Both the position numbers and the translations under genes were made by a program. A stretch of 64,000 nucleotides of DNA from Chryseobacterium sp. Lineage in GTDB: Bacteria > Bacteroidota > Bacteroidia > Flavobacteriales > Weeksellaceae. Position 1 is the stretch's first letter. Each line of letters opens with the position of its first letter. Location of the stretch: assembly GCF_029240215.1 (NCBI RefSeq), contig NZ_JARBTK010000004.1, forward strand, positions 248,001-312,000, written 5' to 3'. A model generated the notes under the pieces. The model was not told the origin of the DNA. It saw only the letters and a program-made list of their open reading frames with translations, and made no database searches. Below, in pieces: positions 42,633 through 52,902 of the stretch.

Positions 42633-43733
42633 TTAATTGATATTATAGCGTTCGAAACTTTGCCAATATTTGTCTTTGTAAATTTCAAGTGACATTTTAT
42701 ATTCAGGATTATCTTTCATTATTTTATGAAAAATTTTGGAAGGCTCTCTGAAATCTTTACTTGCAAAGTAAGTTTCTTTTATATTATCTGCACTTTCCCT
42801 GCCAATGTATAAATGTCCGTTTTCATTTTTAAGTTCCTCGATCAATTTTTCTTCGATATCAGTCAATTTTTCATAATCATCTTTCTCCAGAAGTCCGTTA
42901 TTATTTTCACCGTTGTAATGTGTTTTCAATACCGAAATCCATGGATATGAAGCTTTTGAATCATATTCTAACAATGAAGTATTAATTGCGGCAATGAGCG
43001 GAAGTCCGTTTTGCAAACTCGCCTCAAAAATGGAAAACTTATCTTCTTCATCAAAATTTTTTACGTTTTTATATTTTTCTGTAAATTCTCTTTCTCTCCA
43101 TTGCAAAAAATCTTTCAGCTTAGTCACAGGAACGAGTTGCTCCGATGCTTCATTTTTTCCGATCACATTAAATGTATCAATTTGCGTTGCAAAATTTAAC
43201 TCACCTAAAAAGTTATCTAAAAAGATACAAACTCCGTTTACAACAGAATTTTTATTTTTCTCAGTCAGATTTTCATACACAAAAGTAATATCGATCTCGT
43301 CCGGATAACCTTCCATTTCATTCGCATAGAAGAAAATATTTTCGGTTGTGAATTCATGACCGTCCATGCTGATTCCGCTATCCAGATTCATTTCCGGTTT
43401 TAACGCCGTAAATTTCCAGTTTTCTAATTTTGGAGCAGCATCAATGAGTTCTTCAACAAAAACAATATTTTTAATGTCTCCCTCCGCAGTGATGATAAGC
43501 TCTGCCGTAGAATCATCACTCATTCCGGTAAGAAAATAATAGCCTTCATTGATATGGCGAAGTTTAGGAGCAATAACCTCGAAAAAATCTTTCTCGATAT
43601 TTACACGGTCTTTTACTACTTCATAAAACTCCTTCTCTTTAGTTAAAAACCAACGCCAAAAATCCTGATAAGTTGAAATTTCATGATTGGTCTTTTCCTC
43701 TTTTTTACCGAAAACTTTATCAAACAATCTCAT
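42633..43733 (-). CDS. DUF695-type protein between hutG and hutI
   Basis: 366 residues, acidic, no signal peptide or membrane segment. It begins MRLFDKVFGKKEEKTN, then a YQDFWRWFLTKEKEFYEVVKDR stretch. The C-terminal half (DFLQWREREFTEKYKN; FSIFEASLQNGLPLIAAINTSL) fits DUF695. No catalytic residues are evident. It starts 1 base after hutI stops and ends 14 bases before hutG, so it is almost certainly co-expressed with the histidine-breakdown genes, though I know of no role for it there. Confidence 0.7.
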   Translation of the reverse strand: MRLFDKVFGKKEEKTNHEISTYQDFWRWFLTKEKEFYEVVKDRVNIEKDFFEVIAPKLRHINEGYYFLTGMSDDSTAELIITAEGDIKNIVFVEELIDAAPKLENWKFTALKPEMNLDSGISMDGHEFTTENIFFYANEMEGYPDEIDITFVYENLTEKNKNSVVNGVCIFLDNFLGELNFATQIDTFNVIGKNEASEQLVPVTKLKDFLQWREREFTEKYKNVKNFDEEDKFSIFEASLQNGLPLIAAINTSLLEYDSKASYPWISVLKTHYNGENNNGLLEKDDYEKLTDIEEKLIEELKNENGHLYIGRESADNIKETYFASKDFREPSKIFHKIMKDNPEYKMSLEIYKDKYWQSFERYNIN

Positions 43734-43734
43734 C

Positions 43735-45003
43735 TTATTTTACTTTTATCCCATCTATAAAAACATTCTCCGCTTTTAAACTTCCCTGATTGTACAATAC
43801 GTTCTGGAAATTATCTGTCTTAAAAGTCACAAAATCTGCTTTTAAGCCATTCTCTAATCTTCCTCTATCTTCCAAGCCAAGTGCAAAAGCAGAACGGAAA
43901 GTCATTCCTGCCAAAACTTCTGCCGTAGTCAATTTTTCATATGTTGCTAAAATCGAAGCCTGTGTAATTAAGTTTCCCATTGGTGCAGAACCAGGATTCC
44001 AATCACTTGCTATTGCTAAAATTGCACCTGCATCTAATAATTTTCTTGCAGGAGTAAATTTTTCACCCAAGCCTAAACTTGCACCAGGCAAAGCAGTAGC
44101 TACCGTATCTGACTGTGCTAAAAATTGAATATCTTCATCAATTGTCGCTTCCAAATGGTCTGCCGATTTTGCTCCAACTTCAACGGCAATTCTCGAACTT
44201 CCAGGCGTAAACTGATCTGCATGAACCGTAATTTGGAAACCTAAATCTTTAGTTTTTAACAAAAACTCTTTACTCTCCTCTGGTTGAAACGCTGATTTTT
44301 CAATGAAAATATCAACACGATCAGATAATTTTTCTTCTTTTACTTTGGGTAAAATTTCATTTAAAATATAATCTAAATACGCTTTGTTATCTCCCTTAAA
44401 GTCTCTCGGTTTCAGATGTGCAGAAAGACAGGTCGGAACCAAAGTCGCCTGAGTTTGAGACTGGGCTTCTTTGATGATTCTAAGCATCTTTAATTCATTT
44501 TCAACATCTAATCCGTATCCGCTTTTCACTTCAATAGTTGTAATTCCTAAATCAGTCAAAATATTGATCCTTTCCAGTAAAGTTTTTAATAATTCTTCTT
44601 CGGAAGCATTTCTTGTATGTTGAACCGAGCTCCAGATTCCACCTCCATTTTCTGCAATTTCCAGATATGTTTTTCCTGCATTTCGCATGGCAAAATCATT
44701 GGCACGATTTCCACCAAAACAAATATGGGTGTGCGAATCTACAAATGCAGGTAAAACGATTTGTTCGCCTTCAATGTGTTCAATTTCTATATTTTGATTT
44801 TCTGATCTCAAAATTTCAAAGTTTCCGACTTTTTGAATTTTACTGTCATTAACTAAAATTCCTCCATCGACAATAATCTCAAGTTGCACATCAGAAATTT
44901 TCCCTCTTAAAGGAAGATCCGCAAGTGTTACAAGCTGCTTGAAAGGTCCAAATAATTTCATTAAATAGGGGTTAAGTTTTAGATAAAAAGCATTATTTTT
45001 CAT
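43735..45003 (-). CDS. hutI: Imidazolonepropionase
   Basis: 422 residues. Amidohydrolase superfamily: VDSHTHICFGGNRANDF (first metal His pair), the EVKSGYGLD segment, the ITVHADQFTPG His, and ASDWNPGSAPMGNL with the metal Asp. It opens the imidazolone ring to formimidoyl-glutamate, the substrate of hutG downstream. The frame opens at Met 45003; an inner Met (residue 15, MKLFGPFKQLV) could be the true start, since the first 14 residues are not family-like. hutH and hutU are not in the window. Confidence 0.92.
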   Translation of the reverse strand: MKNNAFYLKLNPYLMKLFGPFKQLVTLADLPLRGKISDVQLEIIVDGGILVNDSKIQKVGNFEILRSENQNIEIEHIEGEQIVLPAFVDSHTHICFGGNRANDFAMRNAGKTYLEIAENGGGIWSSVQHTRNASEEELLKTLLERINILTDLGITTIEVKSGYGLDVENELKMLRIIKEAQSQTQATLVPTCLSAHLKPRDFKGDNKAYLDYILNEILPKVKEEKLSDRVDIFIEKSAFQPEESKEFLLKTKDLGFQITVHADQFTPGSSRIAVEVGAKSADHLEATIDEDIQFLAQSDTVATALPGASLGLGEKFTPARKLLDAGAILAIASDWNPGSAPMGNLITQASILATYEKLTTAEVLAGMTFRSAFALGLEDRGRLENGLKADFVTFKTDNFQNVLYNQGSLKAENVFIDGIKVK

Positions 45004-45222
45004 TCATCCCAGATTCACTGAAAGAATGTACAGTTTTCATTCCGCAACAATCTTAATAATGGTAAATACAAATTTTTATCTTAAAAATTTTTCTCTCTCA
45101 AAAATACTCAAAATATATCAATTCTTTTTCGTCATATGCTTTGTTGTGGCAATGAGTCTTTATATCAAAAACTTATCTTCAAATAATCTAATCTCATCCT
45201 CAATCTTAACCTCATTTTTTCC

Positions 45223-45230
45223 TATCTTTG
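45223..45230 (+). promoter_or_regulatory. -7 box of the ruvB promoter
   Basis: TATCTTTG fits TAnnTTTG, 19 bases before the ruvB ATG at 45250. It argues that ruvB has its own promoter and that the open frame at 45026-45250 is not a gene. Confidence 0.55.
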
Positions 45231-45249
45231 AGGTAAATGAAATGAATTA

Positions 45250-46272
45250 ATGCCAGATTTTTTACATCCTGATAAGGAAAATTTTTCCCAAGACGAACTG
45301 ATACAGGAGGAGAAAATTCGTCCGCAAAGTTTCAAAGATTTTGCCGGACAAAGAAAAACACTTGAAAATCTAGAAGTTTTTGTAGCCGCCGCAAAGAATC
45401 GTGGTGGTGCACTCGATCATGTATTACTGCATGGTCCTCCAGGTTTAGGCAAAACTACTTTAGCCAATATTATTGCCAATGAATTGGGCGTAAACTGTAA
45501 AATCACTTCGGGACCTGTTTTGGATAAACCCGGAAGTTTGGCAGGTTTGCTTACCAATCTGGAAGAGAACGACGTGCTTTTTATTGATGAAATTCACAGA
45601 CTTTCTCCCATTGTGGAAGAGTATTTATATTCTGCAATGGAAGACTACAAAATTGATATCATGCTTGAAACAGGTCCGAATGCAAGAAGCGTTCAGATCG
45701 GTTTGAATCCTTTTACATTAGTTGGCGCAACCACCAGAAGCGGAATGCTGACAAAACCAATGCTGGCAAGATTCGGAATTCAAAGCAGATTAGAATATTA
45801 TACGATTGAGCTTCTTTCGATGATTATCATCAGAAGTGCAAGAGTTTTGGGAGTGACCATTTATGAAGATGCAGCCATTGAAATTGCAAGAAGAAGCCGC
45901 GGAACACCAAGAATAGCAAACGCTTTATTGAGAAGAGTTCGTGACTTTGCGGAAATTAAAGGAAATGGTGAAATTGAAATTAATATTACCACATATGCCT
46001 TAAATTCTTTAAATGTTGACGAATTTGGTTTAGACGAAATGGATAATAAAATTATGCGTGTCATGATTGAAAATTTCAAAGGTAAACCTGTAGGAATTTC
46101 AGCTCTTGCAACTTCAATTGCTGAGAATCCGGAGACTTTAGAGGAAGTTTATGAACCTTTTCTGATTCAGGAAGGCTTTATCATCCGAACTCCAAGAGGA
46201 CGTGAAGTTACCGAAAAAGCATACCGCCATTTGAATATTGCCATTCCCAGAAGTCCGGGAGAATTATTTTAA
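45250..46272 (+). CDS. ruvB: Holliday junction branch-migration helicase RuvB
   Basis: 340 residues, the standard length. It begins with the [11 protein letters not shown] segment. Walker A is [11 protein letters not shown], Walker B is [32 protein letters not shown] is the sensor/arginine-finger region, and the C-terminal winged helix ends with [15 protein letters not shown]. RuvB hexamers pump DNA through RuvA-bound junctions. First gene of a four-gene plus-strand run. Confidence 0.98.
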   Translation: MPDFLHPDKENFSQDELIQEEKIRPQSFKDFAGQRKTLENLEVFVAAAKNRGGALDHVLLHGPPGLGKTTLANIIANELGVNCKITSGPVLDKPGSLAGLLTNLEENDVLFIDEIHRLSPIVEEYLYSAMEDYKIDIMLETGPNARSVQIGLNPFTLVGATTRSGMLTKPMLARFGIQSRLEYYTIELLSMIIIRSARVLGVTIYEDAAIEIARRSRGTPRIANALLRRVRDFAEIKGNGEIEINITTYALNSLNVDEFGLDEMDNKIMRVMIENFKGKPVGISALATSIAENPETLEEVYEPFLIQEGFIIRTPRGREVTEKAYRHLNIAIPRSPGELF

Positions 46273-46275
46273 ACT

Positions 46276-46806
46276 ATGTTTGTTCCTAAATTATACAGAA
46301 GTGAAGATCATAATCTGATGAAAAAAATCATCAGAGAAAATGCATTTGCATTGCTCATTTCTTCAAAGGATAAAATAAGAGCAACTCATTCTATGATGAT
46401 GCTTAACGAAAATGATCTGGAACAGATTTATATAGAAACCCATATTTCCAAAGCCAATCCTCAAGCAAAAATATTGAATGATGGTGATGAAGTTCTGTGC
46501 GATTTTTTAGGAGCACACACTTACATTTCGAGCAGTTGGTATGATCATCTTGAAAGACTTACAGCTAAATACGAAAAAGCTCAAAAATGTCTGGTTTTAG
46601 TAGAAAATATGGGTAAAGATTTTGTAGAAAAAGAAATAAAAGGCGCTTTCGGTATTAAGATTTTCCCTACTGAAATTTTTATTCAGCAAAAACTTTCTCA
46701 AAGCAGAAAGGAAGCAGATTTTCAGCACATTATTTCTAATCTGGAAAATTCTGAGGATGAAAACAGCAGAAAAATTGCAAATCAAATGAAATCAATAAAA
46801 AATTAA
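46276..46806 (+). CDS. PaiB-like FMN-binding protein with an internal deletion
   Basis: 176 residues. It begins MFVPKLYRSEDHNLMKKIIRENAFALLIS, the PaiB flavin-reductase-like split barrel, with ETHISKANPQAKIL, then CDFLGAHTYISSSWY. In PaiB proteins this last motif is followed by a conserved VPTWNY and VH-x-G strand. Here ISSSWY runs directly into DHLERLTAKYE, which belongs after that strand, so about 30 residues are missing and the protein is shorter than the usual 200 or so. The frame is intact and the C-terminal IKGAFGIKIFPTEIFIQQKLSQ is normal. It starts 4 bases after ruvB. Confidence 0.75.
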   Translation: MFVPKLYRSEDHNLMKKIIRENAFALLISSKDKIRATHSMMMLNENDLEQIYIETHISKANPQAKILNDGDEVLCDFLGAHTYISSSWYDHLERLTAKYEKAQKCLVLVENMGKDFVEKEIKGAFGIKIFPTEIFIQQKLSQSRKEADFQHIISNLENSEDENSRKIANQMKSIKN

Positions 46807-46820
46807 ATAACATCTATTAT

Positions 46821-47687
46821 ATGAAGCTATATCCTATCCAATGCGGAAAATTCAAGCTCGACGGCGGCGCAATGTTCGGAGTCGTCCCGAAAAGTCTGTG
46901 GGAAAAAACCAACCCTGCAGACGAAAGAAATTTAATTGAATTGGGAACCCGCTCTCTATTAATTGAAGACGGAAAAAAACTCATTCTTGTAGACTGCGGT
47001 CTTGGAAATAAGCAGGATGATAAATTTTTTGGTCATTATTCTCTTTGGGGCGATGATAATTTAGATAAAAACTTAAAAAAATACGGCTTTGTAAAAGAAG
47101 ACATTACCGATGTTTTCTTAACCCATTTACATTTTGACCATTGTGGCGGTGCAATCGAATGGAATGATGACAAAACCGGCTACAGACCTGCATTTAAAAA
47201 CGCTCAGTTCTGGACCAACGAAAATCACTGGCAATGGGCGACTGAGCCAAACGCAAGAGAAAAGGCAAGTTTTTTAAAAGAAAATATATTACCTATTCAG
47301 GAAAGCGGTCAGTTAGGTTTCTTACCATTACCAGCCAACGGAAGTTATGGTTTTGCTCCAGATCTTAAAATGGATGTCATCTTTGTAGATGGCCACACCG
47401 AAAAGCAGATGCTTCCTGTAATACAGTATCAGGAAAAAACCATTGTTTTTGCAGCTGACCTAATTCCGACAGCAGGACACATTCCTCAAGTTTATGTGAT
47501 GGGTTATGACACAAGACCCCTATTGACGATTGAAGAGAAAGCTAAATTTTTGAAACAATGTGTAGACAATGATTATCTGCTGTTTTTTGAACATGATGCT
47601 CACAATGAATTGGCAAGCCTTAAAATGACTGAGAAGGGTGTACGATTGGATGAAACGTTTAGCTTTAATGAAATTTTTGGTTATTAG
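46821..47687 (+). CDS. MBL-fold metallo-hydrolase
   Basis: 288 residues. The metallo-beta-lactamase metal site is HLHFDHCGG (about residue 109), followed by GHTEKQMLP (third His), AADLIPT (Asp ligand) and FEHDAHNE (last His). The upstream MFGVVPKSLWEK segment is common in quorum-quenching-lactonase-like and related MBL proteins of this class. The substrate is unknown; AHL lactonase-like or another ester hydrolase are options. It lies between the PaiB-like gene and coaE, 3 bases before the latter. Confidence 0.85.
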   Translation: MKLYPIQCGKFKLDGGAMFGVVPKSLWEKTNPADERNLIELGTRSLLIEDGKKLILVDCGLGNKQDDKFFGHYSLWGDDNLDKNLKKYGFVKEDITDVFLTHLHFDHCGGAIEWNDDKTGYRPAFKNAQFWTNENHWQWATEPNAREKASFLKENILPIQESGQLGFLPLPANGSYGFAPDLKMDVIFVDGHTEKQMLPVIQYQEKTIVFAADLIPTAGHIPQVYVMGYDTRPLLTIEEKAKFLKQCVDNDYLLFFEHDAHNELASLKMTEKGVRLDETFSFNEIFGY

Positions 47688-47689
47688 GT

Positions 47690-48319
47690 ATGGAAGAATT
47701 AAATACTGAAACAAAAAAAGACGAACCTGATTCTGCCTCAAAAATTATAGGTCTTACAGGCGGAATTGGTTCCGGAAAAACTACTGTTGCAAAGTTCATT
47801 GAAGATTGCGGCTTTCCTATTTATTACTCAGATGTCAGAGCTAAGACGATCGTTAATGACAATGCTGATTTAAAGCAAAGAATCAAAGATCTTTTGGGTA
47901 ATGACTCTTATGATGAAAATGACTTATACAACCGCAAATTTGTTGGTGAAAAAGTCTTTAATAATGATGAATTATTACATCAGCTCAATAGTATTATTCA
48001 TCCTGCAGTACGTATTGACTTTGAACAATGGGTAGCTCAGCAGAAAAAATATCTTGTTTTTAAAGAAACAGCTTTATTATTTGAATTGAAACTTCATCTT
48101 CAATGTTACAAATCTCTTTTGGTAACTGCCGAAGACAATATCCGAATTAAAAGAGTGATGGACAGAGACGGAAAAACTTATCGTGAAGTTGAATCTGTAA
48201 TGAATAATCAGATGCCCGAAAAGGATAAAATAAAAATGGCAGATTTCGTCATTTACAACAATACCAATCTTGATGATCTTCGGGAACAAACTGAGAAAAT
48301 CATTTTTGAAATTGAATGA
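47690..48319 (+). CDS. coaE: Dephospho-CoA kinase
   Basis: 209 residues. The P-loop is IGLTGGIGSGKTTVAKFIED (about residue 23). The YYSDVRAKTIVND segment (usually D-AD) and LHQLNSIIHPAVR follow, then FKETALLFE, and the lid RIKRVMDRDG. It phosphorylates dephospho-CoA, the last step of CoA synthesis. The first 15 residues are a polar extension not usual in CoaE. Last gene of the ruvB run, ended at 48338. Confidence 0.93.
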   Translation: MEELNTETKKDEPDSASKIIGLTGGIGSGKTTVAKFIEDCGFPIYYSDVRAKTIVNDNADLKQRIKDLLGNDSYDENDLYNRKFVGEKVFNNDELLHQLNSIIHPAVRIDFEQWVAQQKKYLVFKETALLFELKLHLQCYKSLLVTAEDNIRIKRVMDRDGKTYREVESVMNNQMPEKDKIKMADFVIYNNTNLDDLREQTEKIIFEIE

Positions 48320-48337
48320 AATTCATGATTATTAAAC

Positions 48338-48365
48338 AAAACTCGCTGGCTGATCAGCGAGTTTT
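48338..48365 (+). terminator. Terminator after coaE
   Basis: AAAACTCGCTG (48338-48348) and CAGCGAGTTTT (48355-48365), 6-base loop, then a T run on the plus strand. Confidence 0.88.
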
Positions 48366-48406
48366 TTTGTTGTTAATATTTATAGATATTCATTATCGTA
48401 AAAAAA

Positions 48407-48434
48407 AATAAGCTCTCATTTCTGAGAGCTTATT
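48407..48434 (-). terminator. Terminator after the giant fn3/GEVED protein
   Basis: AATAAGCTCTCA (48407-48418) and TGAGAGCTTATT (48423-48434) with a 4-base loop; the minus strand continues into a T run. Confidence 0.88.
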
Positions 48435-48456
48435 CTATTATTTAGAAGTTATTAAA

Positions 48457-51400
48457 TTATTCTTTAATAAATTTCTTTTGTACAGTACCTTTCACATCTT
48501 CTATGTCGATAACATATAATCCGTTGATCAGTCTGCTAACGTCAATTTTGTTGTTTAAGATCAATCCGCTTGAAACCAATTGTCCTGCTGCACTGTAAAT
48601 TTTATAATTAGCTTTTTTGCTGATATTTTTTACATTTAAAACAGTGCTTACCGGGTTCGGATAGATTAAAATATCCGTTTGGTTTACTGCGTTTGCAACG
48701 CTTTGTTTAGAAATTCTAACTGTATAATCTTCCACTTCACCATTCGCAAAGTTGGTACAATTTACAGGAATTCCATCTTTCTGCATTGCCACTCTCATAA
48801 CAACATATTTGTAATCTGTCATACTTACAAATGCATCAGCAGGAACATTGAATGTTGCACTTGCTGTAGGATTTGTGTTTGGACCGTCAGCTAAGATTCT
48901 TTCGTTAATATCGAAATAACCGTTTCTGTTGAAGTCAATCCAAACTGCTACTCCTGCATTTGCACCATTAGTTAACGTCTTATCAATTGTAATCTGGTTA
49001 CCTGCTGATCCCTGAATCATTTCAATAAACTTCAAAGGATTTCCTGTAAAGTCTGAATAATTTGAAGCAGGAGTTGTGTTGATCATTTCCGGTTTACCCG
49101 TAGGCTTCGCAGTTACTTTCGAAATATATTCTGTTGCAGAATTTGCTGACGTCATAGGACAATAAACAACTGTTGGTGTTGTGAAATAATAAGGAGGAGT
49201 AAAGTTACCCGGTGTACCCGAACAAACGTTTGCAACCTGCATCTCATATTTCGTTAATTCCAACAATCCTGTAATTGTGTATGTATTTGTATTGACAGTC
49301 ACAGTCGTCCAGCTAGGAATACCTACTTTTCTGTATCTCAAAATATAACTACCTGTAGCCCCCGCACCAGTAAATGCAGTCCAAGTTACTTCAGCACTTG
49401 TTGGTGTCAATGTAGTGATGGTTAATCCTGGAGGAGGTATTTCACAAATCCTAACCGTAGTAAATACCTGTGGATTTGACCATGGGTTTGGAGTAGTTTC
49501 ACCTACACACTGATTAGCAACTTGTACTTCATAGGTAACAAATGAGCTTAATCCTGTAAGAGTAACAGAGTTTGCAGGAGGAGCCGGAGCTGTAACAGCG
49601 ATCCAAGTTCCTGTACCAACAACTCTATATCTTATCAGATATGTTGCACTAGGAACAATTGGGTTCCAGGTAACAACTGCTGATGTTGGAGTAATATTTG
49701 TAATAGTGACATTTGGAGGAGTAGGATCACATCTTGTAGTGAAAAGCTTAATTGGAGTATAAGCTCCTAAGCCACCTGTTCCACATTTTGCAGCAATTCT
49801 AACCTCATACGTAGTTGCAGGAGTTAACCCTGTAAGTTGTACAGGAGGGTTACCTGCTAAAACAGAAGCATTAATAGGAATCCATGGAGAAACAGGGTTT
49901 GTTACTGCTCTATATTCTAATACAAACGCATTATTATTTAGCGCAGATGTCCAGTTAACTGAAGCTGAATTTTGAGTAATTAAATTAACAGTTACATTCG
50001 TTGGAGCAACATTACTACAAGGTCTTAATTTAACTGCATAGTCCTCTACTTCACCATTTGCCGGATCAACACACATCACTGATCCGCTATTTCTTTTAAG
50101 AATAACTCTCATTGTTGTAGTAAGTGGTCCTGCATAGATAGCTGGTCCTGCTGCCGGAACATCGAATGTAGCCGTTACAGGAGTCGTTGTGCTTGATGCA
50201 GAGGTCATGATTTTTTCATTAGCTGCAAAAATCCCGTCTCTGTTATAATCAATATAAGCATCTACAGCATCAGAAAAGGTTGTACCAACCCAAGCCTTAG
50301 ACACTGATAATTGATTTCCAAAAGATCCAACTTCTAAGTTAATCAATGTTGGTGGCGTATTGTAGCTGATGTAATTGGTCTGTAAAGAAGTATTATCCAT
50401 CACAGGGAAATTCACAGGAGTAACTTTAACATTTGAAATGTAATCATTAGTACCTGTACCAACCATAGGGCAATACGTCAGCGGTGGCGTTGTGAAATTC
50501 ACAGAAGAACTAAACGCTCCGGTAACACCTCCACATATTGTAGCAACTTGTACTTGATAAGTGGTCTGCTCAGTAAGACCTGGTATAGTATAAAAACTTT
50601 GTCCTGTTGGTGTTCCCGCCGGTAAGGTAAGACCAGCAGCACTTGGAAGCCAAGGACCTGAAGGACTTAATCTATATCTAATAACATATGTTGCGTTGGC
50701 TGTAGGCATCCAAGATACATATGCTGTTGTTGCAGTCATATTAGTGACAGTAATATTGGTTGGAGGAGCGGTTGTACATGGCTGTAAGTCTATAAATTTA
50801 ACAGCATAATCCTCTACCTCACCCCATGAGAAGTTACCACAAGGACTTGGATCGGTATTTTCTCTTATTATAACTCTCATTCTGGTATTTAAGTTTCCAC
50901 CATATACAGAACCTGGTGTCGTAGGGAATCCAAATGATGCGGTAACTACTGATGTAGTGTTACTCGCTCCAGTTAAAATTCTTTCAGAAGTTTCAAAAAT
51001 ACCGTTTCTGTTAAAATCGATCCAAGCTGCTGCTGCTGCTGCAAACTGAGTACCCGGCCAAACTTTAGTAAGAGAGATGTTATTTCCTACCGTACCTCTA
51101 ATTAGTGTTACTAATCTAGCAGGATCTGCCGTATAATCTGAATAATACGGCGCAGCCGTAGCCATCACCGAATTGCTTACCATAGCTGGTAAACCAAGAG
51201 GGGTAACAGTTACGTTAGCAATATATTCGTCAGCACTTGTAGCTGCTGCTGAACAATAAGTAATTGCAGGAGTAGTGAAATTTGTACTTGGCGAGAATGC
51301 ACCGGTAACTCCACCACATATTGTAGCTACTTGTACTTCATAAGTGGTTGACTCTGCTAAACCTGATATATTATAGATATTAACCGGAGGTGTACTAAGC

Positions 51401-52902
51401 GTTACCGTAGTCCACAATCCTGTACCAGTTCTGTATCTAATTACATAAGTAGCACCTGCGGTAGCCAGCCATGAAACGGTAGCAGAAGTAGGTGTAATAT
51501 TTCCAACTGAAATGTTAGTAGGTGGCGCAGTAGTACAAGGCTGTAAATCAACAAATCTAACAGCATAGTCTTCTACTTCACCCCATGTGAAAGAACCACA
51601 CGCAGTTGCTGAAGAAGATTCTCTTATTACAACACGCATACGAGTAGTAAGTGGTCCATTATATACTCCTGCCGGAATTGTAAATCCGGGACTTACAACC
51701 GGTGAAGTTGTATTACTTGGAGAATTTAGAACCTGTTCGGTTGTTTCAAAAACTCCATTTCTATTGTAATCAATCCAAACTCCTGTACCAAAACTCCACT
51801 GAGTTCCTGGCCAAGTTTTCGTCACTGAAACCGTATTACCTGTAGAATTTTTAACAAAGGTAATTAGTCTGGTAGGATCTGTGCTATAATCTGTATAGAA
51901 AGATGATCCTGAATTACTACTCATTGTGTAAGAATTGGTAGCATTTGCAGTAACATTCGTTATATAACCATCAGCAACACTTGTAGAAGTACCTGTACAA
52001 TAAGATATAACAGGAGTTGTAAAAGGTACTGCAGCAGACCAAGCTCCTTGAGTACCTCCACAAATTGTAGCAACTTCTACCTCATAATTGCCAAGTTCTG
52101 TCAAACCTGGAATCGTATACGTATTGGTAAGAGCCGGTATAGTAACGGTAGTATATGCTCCGCCAGGCAGCGATCTATATCTTACCTGATATGTTGCGTT
52201 TGCATTTGCATTCCATGACACAGTAGCAGTAGTAGATGTAAGGTTGCTTACAGTTATTCCCGTAGGAGGTGCCACTGTACAAGGTGCAGGATCAAATGCT
52301 ACTAACTGTATTCTTGGTATTGTATTGTGTCTTGAAGTTGCTGTTGGAGGAGTAGCAGGATTCGGATTTGTTGAATCATTTCGGTATAACATTCCCCTAT
52401 TTGTCCCTGCGGTATAACTTCCCCAACTCTGAGTACAGCTCCAGTTTGCAGAGTTTTCGTCTACCGCTACTACAAGATTACTTATTCCGTCCCAAGTAAA
52501 TGGAGTTGCAAGCGGTAATTCTACCCAAGTACCATCAGTCATTGCAGGTAATGTACCTGAATAAACCTGAGATAAGTTTGCCAACGGCACCCAGCTCGTC
52601 GTCGTTGCGAAATCGTTTTGAGCAGTGTTACCAATGTAAACTACCCACTGATTATAGTTTGCCTGCGTTCCTGTAGGAATTGCAGAAACATGAAATCTGA
52701 TTTTTGTAATCAGAGTACTGGTTCCGATAGCTCCAGTAACTTCTGCTGCAGTGTAAATCTGCTGAGAATAATTGTAACCCCAGCAGGAATTTATAGGAAG
52801 CTCGGTCATTGAAGCTGTACCGGTTCCAATCTGCCCAGTCTGACCTGATACATTAGGCATAAAAGCCAACATAAAGGTTAGAATTAGTAAAATTTTCTTC
52901 AT
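48457..52902 (-). CDS. Large secreted fn3/GEVED repeat protein with T9SS sorting domain
   Basis: 1481 residues with a signal peptide (ILLILTFMLAFMPNVSG). An N-terminal jelly-roll-like region covers about 25-200. Then come fn3 domains, each starting C-x-APPTNI and ending YEVQVATICGG, and four GEVED domains, each with WIDFNRNG and GEVEDYAV, a likely calcium-binding carbohydrate or protein module, in alternation. Order is roughly fn3-GEVED three times, three more fn3, a fourth GEVED, then the C-terminal T9SS type A sorting domain (NQTDILIYPNPVSTVLNVKN to the end). It is exported across the outer membrane and anchored or released. No catalytic domain is visible. Confidence 0.9.
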   Translation of the reverse strand: MKKILLILTFMLAFMPNVSGQTGQIGTGTASMTELPINSCWGYNYSQQIYTAAEVTGAIGTSTLITKIRFHVSAIPTGTQANYNQWVVYIGNTAQNDFATTTSWVPLANLSQVYSGTLPAMTDGTWVELPLATPFTWDGISNLVVAVDENSANWSCTQSWGSYTAGTNRGMLYRNDSTNPNPATPPTATSRHNTIPRIQLVAFDPAPCTVAPPTGITVSNLTSTTATVSWNANANATYQVRYRSLPGGAYTTVTIPALTNTYTIPGLTELGNYEVEVATICGGTQGAWSAAVPFTTPVISYCTGTSTSVADGYITNVTANATNSYTMSSNSGSSFYTDYSTDPTRLITFVKNSTGNTVSVTKTWPGTQWSFGTGVWIDYNRNGVFETTEQVLNSPSNTTSPVVSPGFTIPAGVYNGPLTTRMRVVIRESSSATACGSFTWGEVEDYAVRFVDLQPCTTAPPTNISVGNITPTSATVSWLATAGATYVIRYRTGTGLWTTVTLSTPPVNIYNISGLAESTTYEVQVATICGGVTGAFSPSTNFTTPAITYCSAAATSADEYIANVTVTPLGLPAMVSNSVMATAAPYYSDYTADPARLVTLIRGTVGNNISLTKVWPGTQFAAAAAAWIDFNRNGIFETSERILTGASNTTSVVTASFGFPTTPGSVYGGNLNTRMRVIIRENTDPSPCGNFSWGEVEDYAVKFIDLQPCTTAPPTNITVTNMTATTAYVSWMPTANATYVIRYRLSPSGPWLPSAAGLTLPAGTPTGQSFYTIPGLTEQTTYQVQVATICGGVTGAFSSSVNFTTPPLTYCPMVGTGTNDYISNVKVTPVNFPVMDNTSLQTNYISYNTPPTLINLEVGSFGNQLSVSKAWVGTTFSDAVDAYIDYNRDGIFAANEKIMTSASSTTTPVTATFDVPAAGPAIYAGPLTTTMRVILKRNSGSVMCVDPANGEVEDYAVKLRPCSNVAPTNVTVNLITQNSASVNWTSALNNNAFVLEYRAVTNPVSPWIPINASVLAGNPPVQLTGLTPATTYEVRIAAKCGTGGLGAYTPIKLFTTRCDPTPPNVTITNITPTSAVVTWNPIVPSATYLIRYRVVGTGTWIAVTAPAPPANSVTLTGLSSFVTYEVQVANQCVGETTPNPWSNPQVFTTVRICEIPPPGLTITTLTPTSAEVTWTAFTGAGATGSYILRYRKVGIPSWTTVTVNTNTYTITGLLELTKYEMQVANVCSGTPGNFTPPYYFTTPTVVYCPMTSANSATEYISKVTAKPTGKPEMINTTPASNYSDFTGNPLKFIEMIQGSAGNQITIDKTLTNGANAGVAVWIDFNRNGYFDINERILADGPNTNPTASATFNVPADAFVSMTDYKYVVMRVAMQKDGIPVNCTNFANGEVEDYTVRISKQSVANAVNQTDILIYPNPVSTVLNVKNISKKANYKIYSAAGQLVSSGLILNNKIDVSRLINGLYVIDIEDVKGTVQKKFIKE

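Noticed and set aside
45026..45250. 74-residue plus-strand frame ending on the ruvB ATG
   Set aside because: A TATCTTTG -7 box for ruvB lies inside its 3' end and the product has no family-like pattern; the TAATG overlap is probably chance. Not fully excluded.
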